NCBI RefSeq assembly: GCF_015461845.1
Contig: NZ_JACOPW010000001.1
Coordinates: 372,001 to 436,000 of the forward strand
Direction of reading: 5' to 3'
From: Pseudomonas mucoides
GTDB taxonomy: Bacteria > Pseudomonadota > Gammaproteobacteria > Pseudomonadales > Pseudomonadaceae
Length of the DNA stretch: 64,000 nt
Position 1 is the stretch's first letter. Each line of letters begins with the position of its first letter. The translations under genes were made by a program, and so were the position numbers. The notes under the pieces were generated by a model, which was not told the DNA's origin, did not search any database, and saw only the letters and a program-made list of their open reading frames with translations. This document shows positions 43,318-55,559 of the stretch, in pieces.

Positions 43318-43336
43318 GTCGCATTGAACGTGCCTG
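43318..43336 (-). promoter_or_regulatory. Sigma-54-type promoter before the kinase/regulator pair
   Basis: Minus-strand sequence AGGCACG-TTCA-ATGC: GG and GC are separated by exactly ten bases as required, with GGCACG matching the -24 consensus well and ATGC replacing TTGC at -12. Predicted transcription start near 43309, about 50 bases before the ATG. Confidence 0.5.
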
Positions 43337-43361
43337 ATGACCCAATGATAGTATTTCGCCG

Positions 43362-44392
43362 CTATTGCGCCTGTGCCGCTTGCAAGGGCTGCTGGCGCTC
43401 GGTTTCTTCCTGCAAAAAATCCACAATCGACTGCGCGGATTTCTCATCCAGGCGCAGGTTGGGCATCGGTATTTTGTCGAAACGTTCAAACAGCTCCACG
43501 GCAATCGGGTCTTTCTCCTTGAGCATGCTGTCCGGCTCGCGAATCCAGCGGTTGAGCCAGGCCGGGTCGCGTTGGCGGGTCACGCCGATCAGGTCCGGGC
43601 CGATGCTGCGCATGCCGAGGCCCTGCCCGTCCATTGGGCCCAGGCTGTGGCAGGACGCGCAGCGGGTGCGGAACAATTCTTCGCCATTGCTTGGTGGGCG
43701 GATTTGCGGAGCGTCGGCGTAGCTTTCTTCCGCGCTGGCCTTTTTCCAGTTCTGCAAGGTGTTGGCCAACTGATCGGCCAGAATCCATGGATTTTCGAAC
43801 GGTGAGGCTTTCATCCAGCGACCGGTACTCTGGTTGCCGACGATCAGGCTCAGGTTGTGGTCCTTGCTACGTCCGTTGTCGACGCCTTCAATGAACAGCC
43901 CGAGTTTCTTGCGCAGCTCAGTGACGTCGGCAAATTCCCCGGTGAGGAATTTCCAGCCCGGCCCGATCTTGAAGCGTTGCGCATAGGCCTTGAGCACTTC
44001 GGGTGTATCGCTCAAGGGGTCAATGCTGATGGAGTAGAAAAAGATGTCCTTGCCGACCCGGTCGCCGAGCAGCTTTTGCACCTGGCGCAGGCGCGCGGTT
44101 TCCAGTGGGCAAGAGTCGCTGCACGAGGTGAAGATGAAGTTGATCACCACCACCTTGTCCTTGATCAGGTCATCGAAAAAATGCACCTGCTGACCGTCCT
44201 GGTCAGTCAGCAGAGTGTTGGGGAAATAGTCGCCGCCCCAGGGTGTCGCCGATTCCGTCGGCGACAGCACACCCTCATGGGCCAGCAGCACCTGACTGGC
44301 CAGCAGACAAGTGACCAGCACCAGAATCAGGTGCATGCCCAGGGCGCGGGAGCGCGGCGTGTGCACGTGCAGGTCGGCTCCCTCGCGGCGTT

Positions 44393-44396
<4 letters not shown>
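43362..44396 (-). CDS. SCO1/SenC-cytochrome c fusion protein
   Basis: 344 residues. Hydrophobic export segment about 21-40 (MHLILVLVTCLLASQVLLAH). SCO domain with Cys92-x3-Cys96 (FTSCSDSC) and the later His in KDHNLSLIV, the copper-binding set. A second domain is cytochrome c, with haem motif CASCH (near 247) and a C-terminal Met ligand region (FDKIPMPNL). A copper chaperone fused to a haem domain is suited to deliver or redox-handle copper for the adjacent multicopper oxidase, whose stop it overlaps (ATGA at 44393). Confidence 0.88.
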
Positions 44397-47200
<2,804 letters not shown>

Positions 47201-47240
47201 CACCAGCCGCCTCGAAGTCATGAAGGGGGTGATGGGGGTT

Positions 47241-47257
47241 TTGCAAGGAGCTCGCCA
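47241..47257 (-). promoter_or_regulatory. Sigma-54-type promoter before the multicopper oxidase
   Basis: Minus-strand TGGCGAG-CTCC-TTGCA: TGGC and TTGCA match both halves of the -24/-12 consensus with correct ten-base GG-GC spacing. Predicted start near 47231, giving a 31-base leader to ATG 47200. Confidence 0.65.
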
Positions 47258-47386
47258 GATTTGTAACTAATTTATACGAAAGTATTAACACCCGAAAAAA
47301 CAATGGCTTATCAACATCAATGTGCCATACGCCGAAAAAACGACTGGGTCCTGACACCCGCTAACGGGGAAAGTTCACACCCAGTT

Positions 47387-48835
47387 TCAGGGGAATCGTT
47401 TAAACGACAAACGGACGGTCGTGCCCTCGCCTTCACGGCTATCCAGGGTCACCGCGCCACCGAAACGATCCATGATGCGTTTCACCAGCACCAGCCCGAC
47501 GCCCAAGCCACCTTGCTTGGTGGTAAAAAACGGCCGGAACGCCATGCTGCGCTGCTCCTCGTTCATCCCTTTGCCGGTGTCGCTGACGCTCACACAAATA
47601 CCTTTGGTATCGGTCGGTTCCAGCAAGATCGTCAGCGTGCCGCCCTTATCCATGCTTTCCAGCGCATTGGCCAGCAAGCTGTTGAGGATCTGCGTCAGCT
47701 GCACCTGCTGGCTCAACACCATCGGTGTTTCCTTCGGCTCGAACACTACGTGAACATTGGCCTTGGCGATCTGATGCTCGAAGGCGAGCAGGCTGTCATG
47801 CAAGCAGGCAACCAGGTTCACCGGCTCCGCTTCGTCATTGAGCGGTCGCAAAGACTGCAGTAATTCCCGGACCCATTTCGACATGCGGTCCACCTGACCG
47901 ATGATGTCGTTGATGTTCTTGTGGGCCGGGCCACTGTCGAACTCAAGGGCCAGCTCGGCGCTGGAACGAATGGTCGCCAACGGGTTGCGCAAACTATGGG
48001 CAACCGCCGAAGACATTTCCCCGAGGGCGACAAAGGTTTCGTTGGTGATCAGTTGTTTTTGTTGCGTGGCCAACAGAATCGCCGCCCGTCGCACGATCCA
48101 GTACAAGCCCAGGTAGATCAGCCCGCCACCCAGGGCCGTGGCCAGCCAGATCAGGGCCAGGCCGCGCTCCATACGCTCGATCAGGTCCTTGGGTTCCTTG
48201 TAGATCTCGACCATTGCGGTGACGTTGTTGCGGTCGGCGTCGAACAGCGGGATGTAATTCTCGATGAAGATGTAGTCCGGCGGCGTGACGAACTTCTGCT
48301 CCATGCGCGCCTTGTCCACGTTGTGATAGCTGGCGGACACCGGGGTCTTGGAGCCGAATGCCTGATCGAGGTCCTCGTCGGCATGGATCGTGGTGCCCAT
48401 CAATTCAGGGTTGGTGGACCAGATCACCATGCGGTCCGGGGCGTAGATGTTGGCCAGGATCACATCGGGCAAATGCTGGATGTGATCGAGGAACTCACCC
48501 CGGGCACTGGCTCGGGCCTGCGGGTCGACATCGGGGAAATCCTTGTCTTTGCGCGGGTCGAGCAACTCGCCCATGGTCCGCACGTGAGGAATGGACACAT
48601 GGCGCACCTCGGCCGAGGCAATCGCTTCAATGAACTGTGAGGTCAGCAACGCATCACGCTGCACGCTCTCGGTAATCACAAAGCGCGTGGACACTGCGCC
48701 CAACGCCACAGCCACCGTGCCGATCACCGCCATGCTGATCAGCGAAAACCAGCGCAGCAGGTTGAACGGCTGTTTGCGCGAACTCAGGCGAATGTCGCCT
48801 TCTTCTTTGAGCAGGGCTGTGGCTTGAATAGTCAT
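47387..48835 (-). CDS. Sensor histidine kinase, paralogue 2
   Basis: 482 residues with the same layout as the kinase at 41767: N-terminal membrane segment (WFSLISMAVIGTVAVALGAV), periplasmic sensor (NPELMGTTIHADEDLDQAFG), second membrane segment, box ALGEMSSAVAHSLRNPLATI, and HATPase with DTGKGMNEEQ and GGLGVGLVLVKRI. It has no regulator of its own, so both kinases may feed the NtrC-type protein at 40368. Confidence 0.92.
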   Translation of the reverse strand: MTIQATALLKEEGDIRLSSRKQPFNLLRWFSLISMAVIGTVAVALGAVSTRFVITESVQRDALLTSQFIEAIASAEVRHVSIPHVRTMGELLDPRKDKDFPDVDPQARASARGEFLDHIQHLPDVILANIYAPDRMVIWSTNPELMGTTIHADEDLDQAFGSKTPVSASYHNVDKARMEQKFVTPPDYIFIENYIPLFDADRNNVTAMVEIYKEPKDLIERMERGLALIWLATALGGGLIYLGLYWIVRRAAILLATQQKQLITNETFVALGEMSSAVAHSLRNPLATIRSSAELALEFDSGPAHKNINDIIGQVDRMSKWVRELLQSLRPLNDEAEPVNLVACLHDSLLAFEHQIAKANVHVVFEPKETPMVLSQQVQLTQILNSLLANALESMDKGGTLTILLEPTDTKGICVSVSDTGKGMNEEQRSMAFRPFFTTKQGGLGVGLVLVKRIMDRFGGAVTLDSREGEGTTVRLSFKRFP

Positions 48836-49124
48836 CGACGTGGTTTCCGGGTGCTCCCTATAGGTTTATAGCCCACTGCCCGATGTTTGCCCGGCTTCGG
48901 GTTTTGTCCCCCCCACTTCCCCCGTTTGCCCCACTGCCCCCATAGCCCCCCAAAACTGGGGACAGTCGCCCGCTTCAACGCCCGGCACGATTTTGCTGCG
49001 CCAGTGCCACAGGCTTTCACTGCGGGCCTGAGGCGGTGGTTTTCAAAGATTGGTATGGAAGTTGCCGAAGCCCTCTCAACTGACCCACCCCCAAGGGGCA
49101 GGTCTTCTGATAGAGGGAATACTC
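48836..49124. other. Intergenic region between kinase 2 and the curlin operon
   Basis: 289 bases with no gene. C-rich runs (CCCCCCCACTTCCCCCG near 48909) are unusual. It holds the sigma-54-type site of the plus-strand operon at 49051 and a second, one-base-short look-alike (GGCACGATTTTGC at 48984). Confidence 0.6.
49051..49066 (+). promoter_or_regulatory. Sigma-54-type promoter before the secreted-protein/curlin operon
   Basis: TGGTATG-GAAG-TTGCC: correct GG-N10-GC spacing, with C-to-T changes inside the -24 element. Predicted start about 49076, 50 bases before the ATG at 49125. Confidence 0.45.
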
Positions 49125-50471
49125 ATGCACCCTTTACTGTCCAAAACCACGATCGCCCTGATCGTGTCCGCTCTGGCCCAAGGCGCTGCGCAGGCGGCGC
49201 TGTTTGCAGTCGACACCGGACCTTACCTGCCCGCCAACGGCAATTTCGCCGCCTGGTATCAAGACACGCACGGTCGCACCCTTGATCTGTGCCTGTCCAA
49301 GGCCGTCAGTTCCAGGGTCGCCAGCGCACCCGGCGCCCCGACTTACATGTGCTCGTTGATCCCCACACCGGGTGTTTTCGACGACACCCAACCGATGGTC
49401 TTCCCGACCAACTTTCCCGACGAAGCGTTCTGGGCGACCGGCGAAACCACGATCGTCGATGCAACCCGTGGCATCGACCTGACGTATGTCTCTGCGGTTG
49501 AAGCAGCCTTCAGCGGCGGCGACCCGGTGGAAGGCGACCAGATCAGCTTTGCGCGCATCCGCATCCGTATCGATGTGCCCACGGCCGGGACCTACGTCGT
49601 GACGCACCCCTATGGCGTCGAAGTGTTCACCGTCGATACCCCCGGGCGGCGGGCGATCAACATGACCCGGGACATCGGCATCGGCGCAGCGAAAACCTAC
49701 GACGGCGCGCTCAAGGGCGATGTCGGACCGTTCCTGCGCAGCGTCAACGGCCCCTACACCGAGACCAACCCGGTCACCGGTGCCGCCGAACAATTCGTTG
49801 GCGACCCGAACCTCACGGAAGCCGTCACCGGCAGTCCGTTCAACACCAACTTCGTGCGCATCGAAGGCCCCAATGGCCTGGACTTGCGCACCAACCTCTT
49901 TGCCGTCTCCGGCAAGCTGTCGACGGTGGTCCGGCCAACCCCGGTCATCGCCCAGCGCAGCACCTACTCACGGCATGCCGGTACCAGCGCACCGGTGGCT
50001 CAGCAAGACGTCTTCGTCATGGCTCCGCCCGCACCGGCGACGGTGACCCTGGACAGCAACAACCCGGTGTTGAACTTCACCGAAGCCGACAGTACCGGCC
50101 ATTGGTACGCGCAGTCGTCGACCAATCCATCGTTGCCGAACACCCTGCAAGTGACCGCCGACAACCACCTGGCCATCGCCAGCAGCACGCCGACGACCCT
50201 GCCCATGCCCCTGAGTGACCTGGTGGTGATTTCCCGTGCCGAGTACAGCCTGAGCAATGGCCAGATCACCATCGTCGCCTCGACCAGTGATGAAACCTCG
50301 CCACCGGTGCTCACCGCCACCTCGGGTACCGGGGCCGCCATCGGCGCGCTCAGTGGTGATGGTGCCGTGAAAAGCCTGGCCACCGGCATCTCGCCGATTC
50401 CGCCAGCCCAGGTTCGGGTGACGTCATCCAATGGCGGCAGCGACACCGAAGAAGTGGTCATCGTGCAATGA
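49125..50471 (+). CDS. Secreted protein, paralogue of the 50507 product
   Basis: 448 residues from ATG 49125. Signal peptide MHPLLSKTTIALIVSALAQG ending AAQA-ALFAVD. The first 270 or so residues of the mature protein match the next gene: WYQD, LDLCLSKAVSSRV, TYMCSLIPTPGVFDDTQPM, FPDEAFW, GDQISFARIRIRIDVP, THPYGVEVF and FVGDPNLTEAVTGSPFNTNF. Two conserved Cys (LCLSK, YMCSL) may form a disulfide. The C-terminal 170 residues are beta-rich, Thr/Ser-rich, without recognised repeats. First gene of the four-gene surface operon; function unknown. Confidence 0.75.
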   Translation: MHPLLSKTTIALIVSALAQGAAQAALFAVDTGPYLPANGNFAAWYQDTHGRTLDLCLSKAVSSRVASAPGAPTYMCSLIPTPGVFDDTQPMVFPTNFPDEAFWATGETTIVDATRGIDLTYVSAVEAAFSGGDPVEGDQISFARIRIRIDVPTAGTYVVTHPYGVEVFTVDTPGRRAINMTRDIGIGAAKTYDGALKGDVGPFLRSVNGPYTETNPVTGAAEQFVGDPNLTEAVTGSPFNTNFVRIEGPNGLDLRTNLFAVSGKLSTVVRPTPVIAQRSTYSRHAGTSAPVAQQDVFVMAPPAPATVTLDSNNPVLNFTEADSTGHWYAQSSTNPSLPNTLQVTADNHLAIASSTPTTLPMPLSDLVVISRAEYSLSNGQITIVASTSDETSPPVLTATSGTGAAIGALSGDGAVKSLATGISPIPPAQVRVTSSNGGSDTEEVVIVQ

Positions 50472-50506
50472 ACGCTCACATGCCCAGATCCTCATCAGGA
50501 GGCATC

Positions 50507-52747
50507 ATGAACAATTGGCCACGCCTGGCGCTCAACGCCCTGGGACTGACTCTATCGCTGTCCGGCAGTGCTTTCGCGCAACTCGCTGCCGTCGACCCCG
50601 GCCCCTATACCTTTGCCACCGGGAAATTCCCGATCTGGTACCAGGACAACAATCTGCTGTCGATGGAGCTGTGCCAGTCCAAAGCCGTCAGCTCGCGGGT
50701 AGGCGCCTCTGTACCGCCAGCCTACATGTGCACCCTGCTGCCGGCACCGGGCATTTTCGACGACACCCAGCCGATGGTGTTCCCGGATAACTGGCCAGAC
50801 GAATCCTTCTGGTTCCTCGCCGAGACCACCATCCCCAACAACGCCGCAGGCTACGGGATGGACGCCTACGTCGCCGGGATAGAAGCGGCATTTGCCGGCG
50901 GGAACCCGCTCGACGGTGATCAGATCAGCTTCGCGCGGATCCGTATGAGGATCAACATTCCCGTCGCCGGCACCTACACCATCACCCACCCTTACGGCGT
51001 GGAAACGGTCAACGTCACCACCCCCGGCCGTCGTGCGATCAACATCACCAGAGACGTCGGCGTCGGTGCGCCAGGGGTCTTCAGCGGTGCGGTCAACGGT
51101 GCCATCGGGCCATTCCTGCGCAGCGTGAACGGCCCATACACGGAAGTGAACCCGGAAACCGGCGCCGTCGAAACCTTCGTCGGCGATCCGAACCTCACCG
51201 AAGCCGTGACCGGCAGCCCCAACAACACCAACTTCGTGCGCATCCAGGGGCCCGCCGGGACTATCGAGACTAGCCTCTTCACCCTGTCCGGCAAAGTGCT
51301 CGACAGCCGCGCGCAAACACCGGTGGAAATCAGCCGCGCCACGTACCGGCGCACCGGCGGAACGGGAGGCAACAGCACCCGCGTCGAAGTCTTTGGCAAA
51401 GCCGACAACGGCTCGGCCCTGTGCTTCCGCGAAAGCATCGCCCTGGTCCCCGGCCCGCCTGTTTCGCCTTGTCAGACCACCATGGTCGGCGATAACAACG
51501 GCCAGTTCTTCGGCCAGCACCTCCTGGCCAACGGCGCCGTGCCTCCGGTCGTCGTGATCACCGCCACCAACCCGACCGGTTCGACCCGTCCGACCTCCGT
51601 GTCGAGCAAACTCAGCGATGTGGTGAAAATCCAGACCGCCCGCTACAACTGGAGCAATCACAGCCTGCTGATCGAAGCCACTTCCACCGACGAAGTGGGC
51701 ATACCGGACATGGTCGCTCAGGGTTATGGGCGGCTGTCGAAGAACGGCACGCTGCAACGCCTGACCGTTCCGGATCTGCTGCAGCCACCGGCCACCGTGA
51801 CGATCAAGTCGGCCGCGGGCGGCAGTGACACCGAGCCGGTTGTTGTAGTCGGTACCGCACCGGATACCGGTCAGAACCAGGCGCCGATCGGCGTTGCCGA
51901 TGTGGGCAGCACCACCTTTGGCGTGCCGGTCACCCTCAACGTGCTGGCCAACGACAGCGACCCGGACGGCAACACACCACTGAGCGTCACGGCACTGGCA
52001 CAACCGGCCGCTGGCCAGGGCACCGTGGCATTGGCCGTCAACAATGTGGTCTATACCCCGCCCGCCATCGTCAATGCACCGTTGACCACGACCTTCACCT
52101 ACAAGGTTCAAGACGCCAAGGGCCTGGCCTCGACCGATCCGGTGACCGTGACCGTCACTGTGGCGCCTAACCAGTCGCCGGTGGCTGTCAACGACAGCGT
52201 CTCGACCCAGGCTGCAGCCGTCACGATCAACGTGTTGGCCAACGACACTGACCCTGAAGGCAACCTGCCGCTGGCCGTCGCCAGCCTCACCCAACCGGCA
52301 GCAGGACGCGGCACTGTTGCCATCAACGGCACGGCGATCACCTATACGCCTCCGGCTACGGTGTTGCTGCCTTTCACCACGACCTTCACCTACGTCGCCC
52401 GGGACAGCTTCGGCGCCCTGTCGGCACCGGCCACGGTCACCGTGCAGGTGTCGCCACCGCTGGTCCTTGAAGTCTTCAACGTGACGGCTGCCACGGTCAC
52501 CGCCCGTGCCGGCAACCGCTTCACCTGGAACTTCGCCGGTACCTCGTCGACGATCGTCGGCAACACGGTCACTGTCCAGGTCACCACACCGGCCGGGCTG
52601 GTCACCCTGGGCACCGCCACCGTGGCGATTACCGGACGCTGGACCCTGACGGTCACCAACACCACGGTCGCCCCATCGCTCAACCCGACGGCCACCATCC
52701 GTTCAACCCCGGGCTCGGTGCGCAACGTCTCCGTCACCGTGCAGTAA
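50507..52747 (+). CDS. Secreted adhesin-like protein with cadherin/Ig-like repeats
   Basis: 746 residues from ATG 50507 with CAGGAGG. Signal peptide to GSAFA-QLAAVD. Residues 30-290 match the preceding gene (WYQD, ELCQSKAVSSRV, YMCTLLPAPGIFDDTQPM, FPDESFW). Two tandem domains at about 457-552 and 553-650 each carry TLNVLANDSDPDGNTPLSV-type or TINVLANDTDPEGNLPLAV-type Ca-site motifs and TYTPPA..., the Big_9/cadherin-like class. The last 95 residues form another beta domain. Likely a surface or matrix protein. Confidence 0.75.
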   Translation: MNNWPRLALNALGLTLSLSGSAFAQLAAVDPGPYTFATGKFPIWYQDNNLLSMELCQSKAVSSRVGASVPPAYMCTLLPAPGIFDDTQPMVFPDNWPDESFWFLAETTIPNNAAGYGMDAYVAGIEAAFAGGNPLDGDQISFARIRMRINIPVAGTYTITHPYGVETVNVTTPGRRAINITRDVGVGAPGVFSGAVNGAIGPFLRSVNGPYTEVNPETGAVETFVGDPNLTEAVTGSPNNTNFVRIQGPAGTIETSLFTLSGKVLDSRAQTPVEISRATYRRTGGTGGNSTRVEVFGKADNGSALCFRESIALVPGPPVSPCQTTMVGDNNGQFFGQHLLANGAVPPVVVITATNPTGSTRPTSVSSKLSDVVKIQTARYNWSNHSLLIEATSTDEVGIPDMVAQGYGRLSKNGTLQRLTVPDLLQPPATVTIKSAAGGSDTEPVVVVGTAPDTGQNQAPIGVADVGSTTFGVPVTLNVLANDSDPDGNTPLSVTALAQPAAGQGTVALAVNNVVYTPPAIVNAPLTTTFTYKVQDAKGLASTDPVTVTVTVAPNQSPVAVNDSVSTQAAAVTINVLANDTDPEGNLPLAVASLTQPAAGRGTVAINGTAITYTPPATVLLPFTTTFTYVARDSFGALSAPATVTVQVSPPLVLEVFNVTAATVTARAGNRFTWNFAGTSSTIVGNTVTVQVTTPAGLVTLGTATVAITGRWTLTVTNTTVAPSLNPTATIRSTPGSVRNVSVTVQ

Positions 52748-52753
52748 ACGCTC

Positions 52754-52784
52754 GCCCCACCGACCGCAATGGCCGGTGGGGCAA
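52754..52784 (+). other. Hairpin between adhesin and curlin genes
   Basis: GCCCCACCG and CGGTGGGGC pair across a short loop just after the 52747 stop. No T-run follows, so it is more likely an mRNA-stabilising or partial-attenuation hairpin that sets different levels for the curlin genes. Confidence 0.5.
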
Positions 52785-52806
52785 GCCCTCAACCAAGGAC
52801 TCAGCC

Positions 52807-53268
52807 ATGAAAACGTCGACCGCCGCCCTGCTCTGCCTGCTTCTGCTTTGCAGCAGCGCGGGTGTGCGCGCCGATGACTTGATGGACAACAACGACCTCG
52901 GTCCCGGTGGCGACCTGGGCGAGTTACCCCCACCGGTTGGCCAGCACGCGCTGATCGACCAGAACGGCCAGGCCAACATCGCACTGGTGCAACAGAACGG
53001 CCAGTCGTTGCTCGGCAATATCGTCCAGTCGGGCAGCAATCAGGAGGCTTACATCCTGCAACAAGGCAACGACCTGATGGCCATGATCAACCAGCAAGGT
53101 TCCGGCAACGATGCCTCGATCACACAAACCGGCAGCCACAACCGTGCGCAGATTTCCCAGAACGGCAATAACAACGACGCCAGCATCGTCCAGGCCGGCA
53201 CGGGGCTCTCCAGCGCCGTGACCCAGTCCGGGAACGGCATGAGCGTCTCCGTCAAACAATATCGCTAA
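52807..53268 (+). CDS. csgB: Curlin-like minor subunit (CsgB-like)
   Basis: 153 residues. Signal peptide (LLCLLLLCSSAGVRA), a short acidic/Pro stretch (DDLMDNNDLGPGGDLGELPP), then about five curlin repeats of the N-x-A-x-I/V-x-Q-x-G type (IDQNGQANIALVQQNG, GNDASITQTGSHNRAQISQN, NDASIVQAGTG). The start before the larger curlin and the size match the nucleator CsgB. Predicted to be exported by CsgG and to template amyloid growth on the cell surface. Confidence 0.75.
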   Translation: MKTSTAALLCLLLLCSSAGVRADDLMDNNDLGPGGDLGELPPPVGQHALIDQNGQANIALVQQNGQSLLGNIVQSGSNQEAYILQQGNDLMAMINQQGSGNDASITQTGSHNRAQISQNGNNNDASIVQAGTGLSSAVTQSGNGMSVSVKQYR

Positions 53269-53295
53269 AGCACTGCACCACTTGGAGGTTCCATC

Positions 53296-54744
53296 ATGTT
53301 CAAATTAATGCCCCTCACCGCCGCCATACTGGTCATCCTCAGTGCCCAGGCGATGGCCGACGACAGCACGTCCATCCAGAACCAGAACGGCGATGCCAAC
53401 ATCGCCAACGTGAAACAGACCACGGCCAGTTTCAGCACGTCCACCCAGCAGCAGGCTGGATCGGGCAACGATGCGGCGACGTTGCAGGACAATGCCAGCA
53501 GTACCATCGAACAGACCCAGGTCGGTGACTACAACGCCGGTTATGGTGAGCAACTGTACGAAAACGGCAGCACCATCACCCAGCAGCAGGTCGGCACGTT
53601 CAACACCAGCCATGCCAGTCAGTCGATTGGCGTGGGCGCCAGCCAGGCACTGCAACAACAACTGGGCAACGGCAACTTCTCGTTTATCTATCAGGACAGT
53701 CAGGACGGCTCCACCGGCACGACCTTCCAGCAAGGCGACAACAACGAGGCCAACATCGAACAGATGCAGTTGGGCGTGGAGAACACTGCGTCCATCATCC
53801 AGCTCGGCAACACCAACTACGGCACCGCCGAGCAGGTGTTTCACGTGGGTGGCCAAATCAACATCAACCAGTCGGGCAACGATAACTATGCCTATGGCGA
53901 TCAACGCAACGGACTGGGCGGCACGATAAGCATCAACCAGCTCGGCGATGGCAACGGCAGCGAAGTCTGGCAAGACAGCCAGACTGCCAGCCAGACCACC
54001 ATCAATCAGATGGGGCAGACCAACGAAACCGTGGTCGACCAGAGCTTCGGCCAAAACAACGTGGCGACGGTGCTGCAAGTCGGCGACCTCAACGCGATCT
54101 ATGCCGACCAGTTCGAATCCCTCGGCTCGACCGTCGCGCTGTATCAAGCGGGCACCGGCAACGTGCATTTCACCTACCAAAGCGGCAATAGCCATGTGCT
54201 CAACGCCAATTCGGTGGGGACTGGCAACAAGGTCTACGCCAGCAACTGGAAAGGCCCGCAAACGGGTGGCCAGTTCGGCAGCAACCAGCGTGCGACCGTC
54301 AATCAGGTGGGCACCAACAACGTCGCCAACTTCACCCAGAACGGCGCCGGCCACATCATGACCACCAACCAGTCCGGCACCGGCAACTCAACCAAGGTCA
54401 GCCAGGCTGATTCCTACAACGAGCTGTATTTCGACCAGAACGGCAGCGACAACATCCTCATCGCCGACCAGCGCGGCACCACCAACCTGGCCCAGGGCAG
54501 CAGTAACGGTACTGGCAACAGCACCGAGTTCGACCAGTCGGGCAGCGGCAACCAGGCCTACACCACACAGCTGTATGGCAGCGACAACATGATCACCGTC
54601 AAACAGGCGGACACCATGAACGTCGCCTATGTGACCCAGGGCGGCACCGGCAACATTGCCAGTGTTGATCAAAGCGGCGTAAGCCAGACGGCGACCGTGC
54701 AGCAGTTTGGTAGCGCCAACCAGGCAACCGTGTTGCAGCAATAA
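53296..54744 (+). CDS. csgA: Very long curlin-like amyloid subunit (CsgA-like)
   Basis: 482 residues with signal peptide ending QAMA-DDSTS. Roughly 18-20 curlin repeats of about 22-23 residues (GSGNDAATLQDN, GTNNVANFTQNG, GTGNSTKVSQAD, GSDNMITVKQAD, GSANQATVLQQ). E. coli CsgA has five repeats in 151 residues, so this is over three times as long. Repeats near 200-330 are looser (GDQRNGLGG, WQDSQTASQ). Ends exactly with a repeat (QATVLQQ) as real curlins do. Last gene before a terminator. Confidence 0.78.
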   Translation: MFKLMPLTAAILVILSAQAMADDSTSIQNQNGDANIANVKQTTASFSTSTQQQAGSGNDAATLQDNASSTIEQTQVGDYNAGYGEQLYENGSTITQQQVGTFNTSHASQSIGVGASQALQQQLGNGNFSFIYQDSQDGSTGTTFQQGDNNEANIEQMQLGVENTASIIQLGNTNYGTAEQVFHVGGQININQSGNDNYAYGDQRNGLGGTISINQLGDGNGSEVWQDSQTASQTTINQMGQTNETVVDQSFGQNNVATVLQVGDLNAIYADQFESLGSTVALYQAGTGNVHFTYQSGNSHVLNANSVGTGNKVYASNWKGPQTGGQFGSNQRATVNQVGTNNVANFTQNGAGHIMTTNQSGTGNSTKVSQADSYNELYFDQNGSDNILIADQRGTTNLAQGSSNGTGNSTEFDQSGSGNQAYTTQLYGSDNMITVKQADTMNVAYVTQGGTGNIASVDQSGVSQTATVQQFGSANQATVLQQ

Positions 54745-54754
54745 TCGCAAGGCG

Positions 54755-54793
54755 AAAAAAACCGCGGCCTTTGGTGAGGGTCGCGGTTTTTTT
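54755..54793 (+). terminator. Rho-independent terminator of the curlin operon
   Basis: AAAAAAACCGCG and CGCGGTTTTTTT around GCCTTTGGTGAGGGT, 10 bases after the csgA-like stop. The A-run at the left would also allow termination from the other side. Confidence 0.85.
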
Positions 54794-54840
54794 GCGTGTG
54801 ATTGCTCCCACGCTCTGCTTGGGAACGATCATTAAATAAG

Positions 54841-54865
54841 TGTGGGAGCGAGCTTGCTCGCGATG
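54841..54865. repeat. Single REP
   Basis: GTGGGAGCGAGCTTGCTCGCG, one REP palindrome beyond the curlin terminator. Confidence 0.85.
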
Positions 54866-54924
54866 ACGGAGTGTCAGTCGACTTCAATGTTGAATGTTAA
54901 ACAGCCTTCGCGACGCTGCAAATT

Positions 54925-55114
54925 CAGCGACCGGGTTTGGTCGCCCAGGTTTGGAATGGCGCACTTTTCATGCTTGCTTCATGGCGAGCCGTGCGTGGGA
55001 GGACTTAGGCCCTGCCGGGTTCCATTCCCTGGTCGACCAACCTGCGTACAGGTTGCCACCCCACTGCTTGGTCGCAGTCGTGGCGAACTCCCTATTTTCG
55101 AATGGAGCTTCACC
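54925..55114 (+). promoter_or_regulatory. Leader of the DUF6124-like gene
   Basis: It opens CAGCGACCGGGTTTGGTCG, has the inverted blocks TGGGAGGACTTAGGCC and CCTGCGTACAGG, and ends with GGAGCTTCACC before the ATG. The first and last of these also occur before the 10216 gene, which belongs to the same family. No ORF in it is credible. Confidence 0.45.
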
Positions 55115-55432
55115 ATGATCAAAGAAACACCAAATCTCCCCGAAACCGACGACGTTTCCCCCTACGAATCCGTCGATTCCAAAAAATTCCACGACGCCGC
55201 CGAACGCGCACTGAATCACTACCTCAATCCCTCGGTCCTGAAATCACCGTTCACCCGCAAACCCAGCACCATGTTCCTCTTCGCACCGGACCTCAAAGAC
55301 GAAGACCTGCTGGCCCACACCTGTGAATCCCTGGCCCAGGCCAGCGTGATGGCCGGCGATTTTGCCGCCTAACTGGCCGCGAACCGAATGATGGACAACC
55401 TCGAACTACCAAAACCCGCACTACAGCGCTAA
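55115..55432 (+). pseudogene. DUF6124-like gene, broken by a stop
   Basis: Frame from ATG 55115 gives 85 residues (MIKETPNLPETDDVSPYESV, then FHDAAERALNHYLNPS and LLAHTCESLAQASVMAGDFA) to a TAA at 55370-55372. The same frame continues LAANRMMDNLELPKPALQR to a stop at 55430-55432, and NR..DNLE is the family's normal C-terminus. The roughly 20 residues expected between (an LEGSRR...IQQL block, present in the 10216 protein) are absent, so both a deletion and a stop have occurred. Confidence 0.6.
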
Positions 55433-55502
55433 ATTCCCGGCAGAAACCAATCCAATTGTAGGATTGAGTACATCTGATAGGGATTGGTCGGCTGTCAGGC
55501 TG

Positions 55503-55529
55503 CCATCGCGAGCAGGCTCACTCCTACAA
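55503..55529. repeat. Single REP
   Basis: ATCGCGAGCAGGCTCACTCC-TACA, a REP copy at the start of the 55.4-55.9 kb non-coding region. Confidence 0.85.
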
Positions 55530-55559
55530 TGAATCGGCGTACAGCCCTGGCTTCTCACC

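Noticed and set aside
48984..48998. GGCACGATTTTGC as a sigma-54 promoter
   Set aside because: The GG-to-GC spacing is nine bases, one short of the strict ten; the 49051 site has the right spacing.
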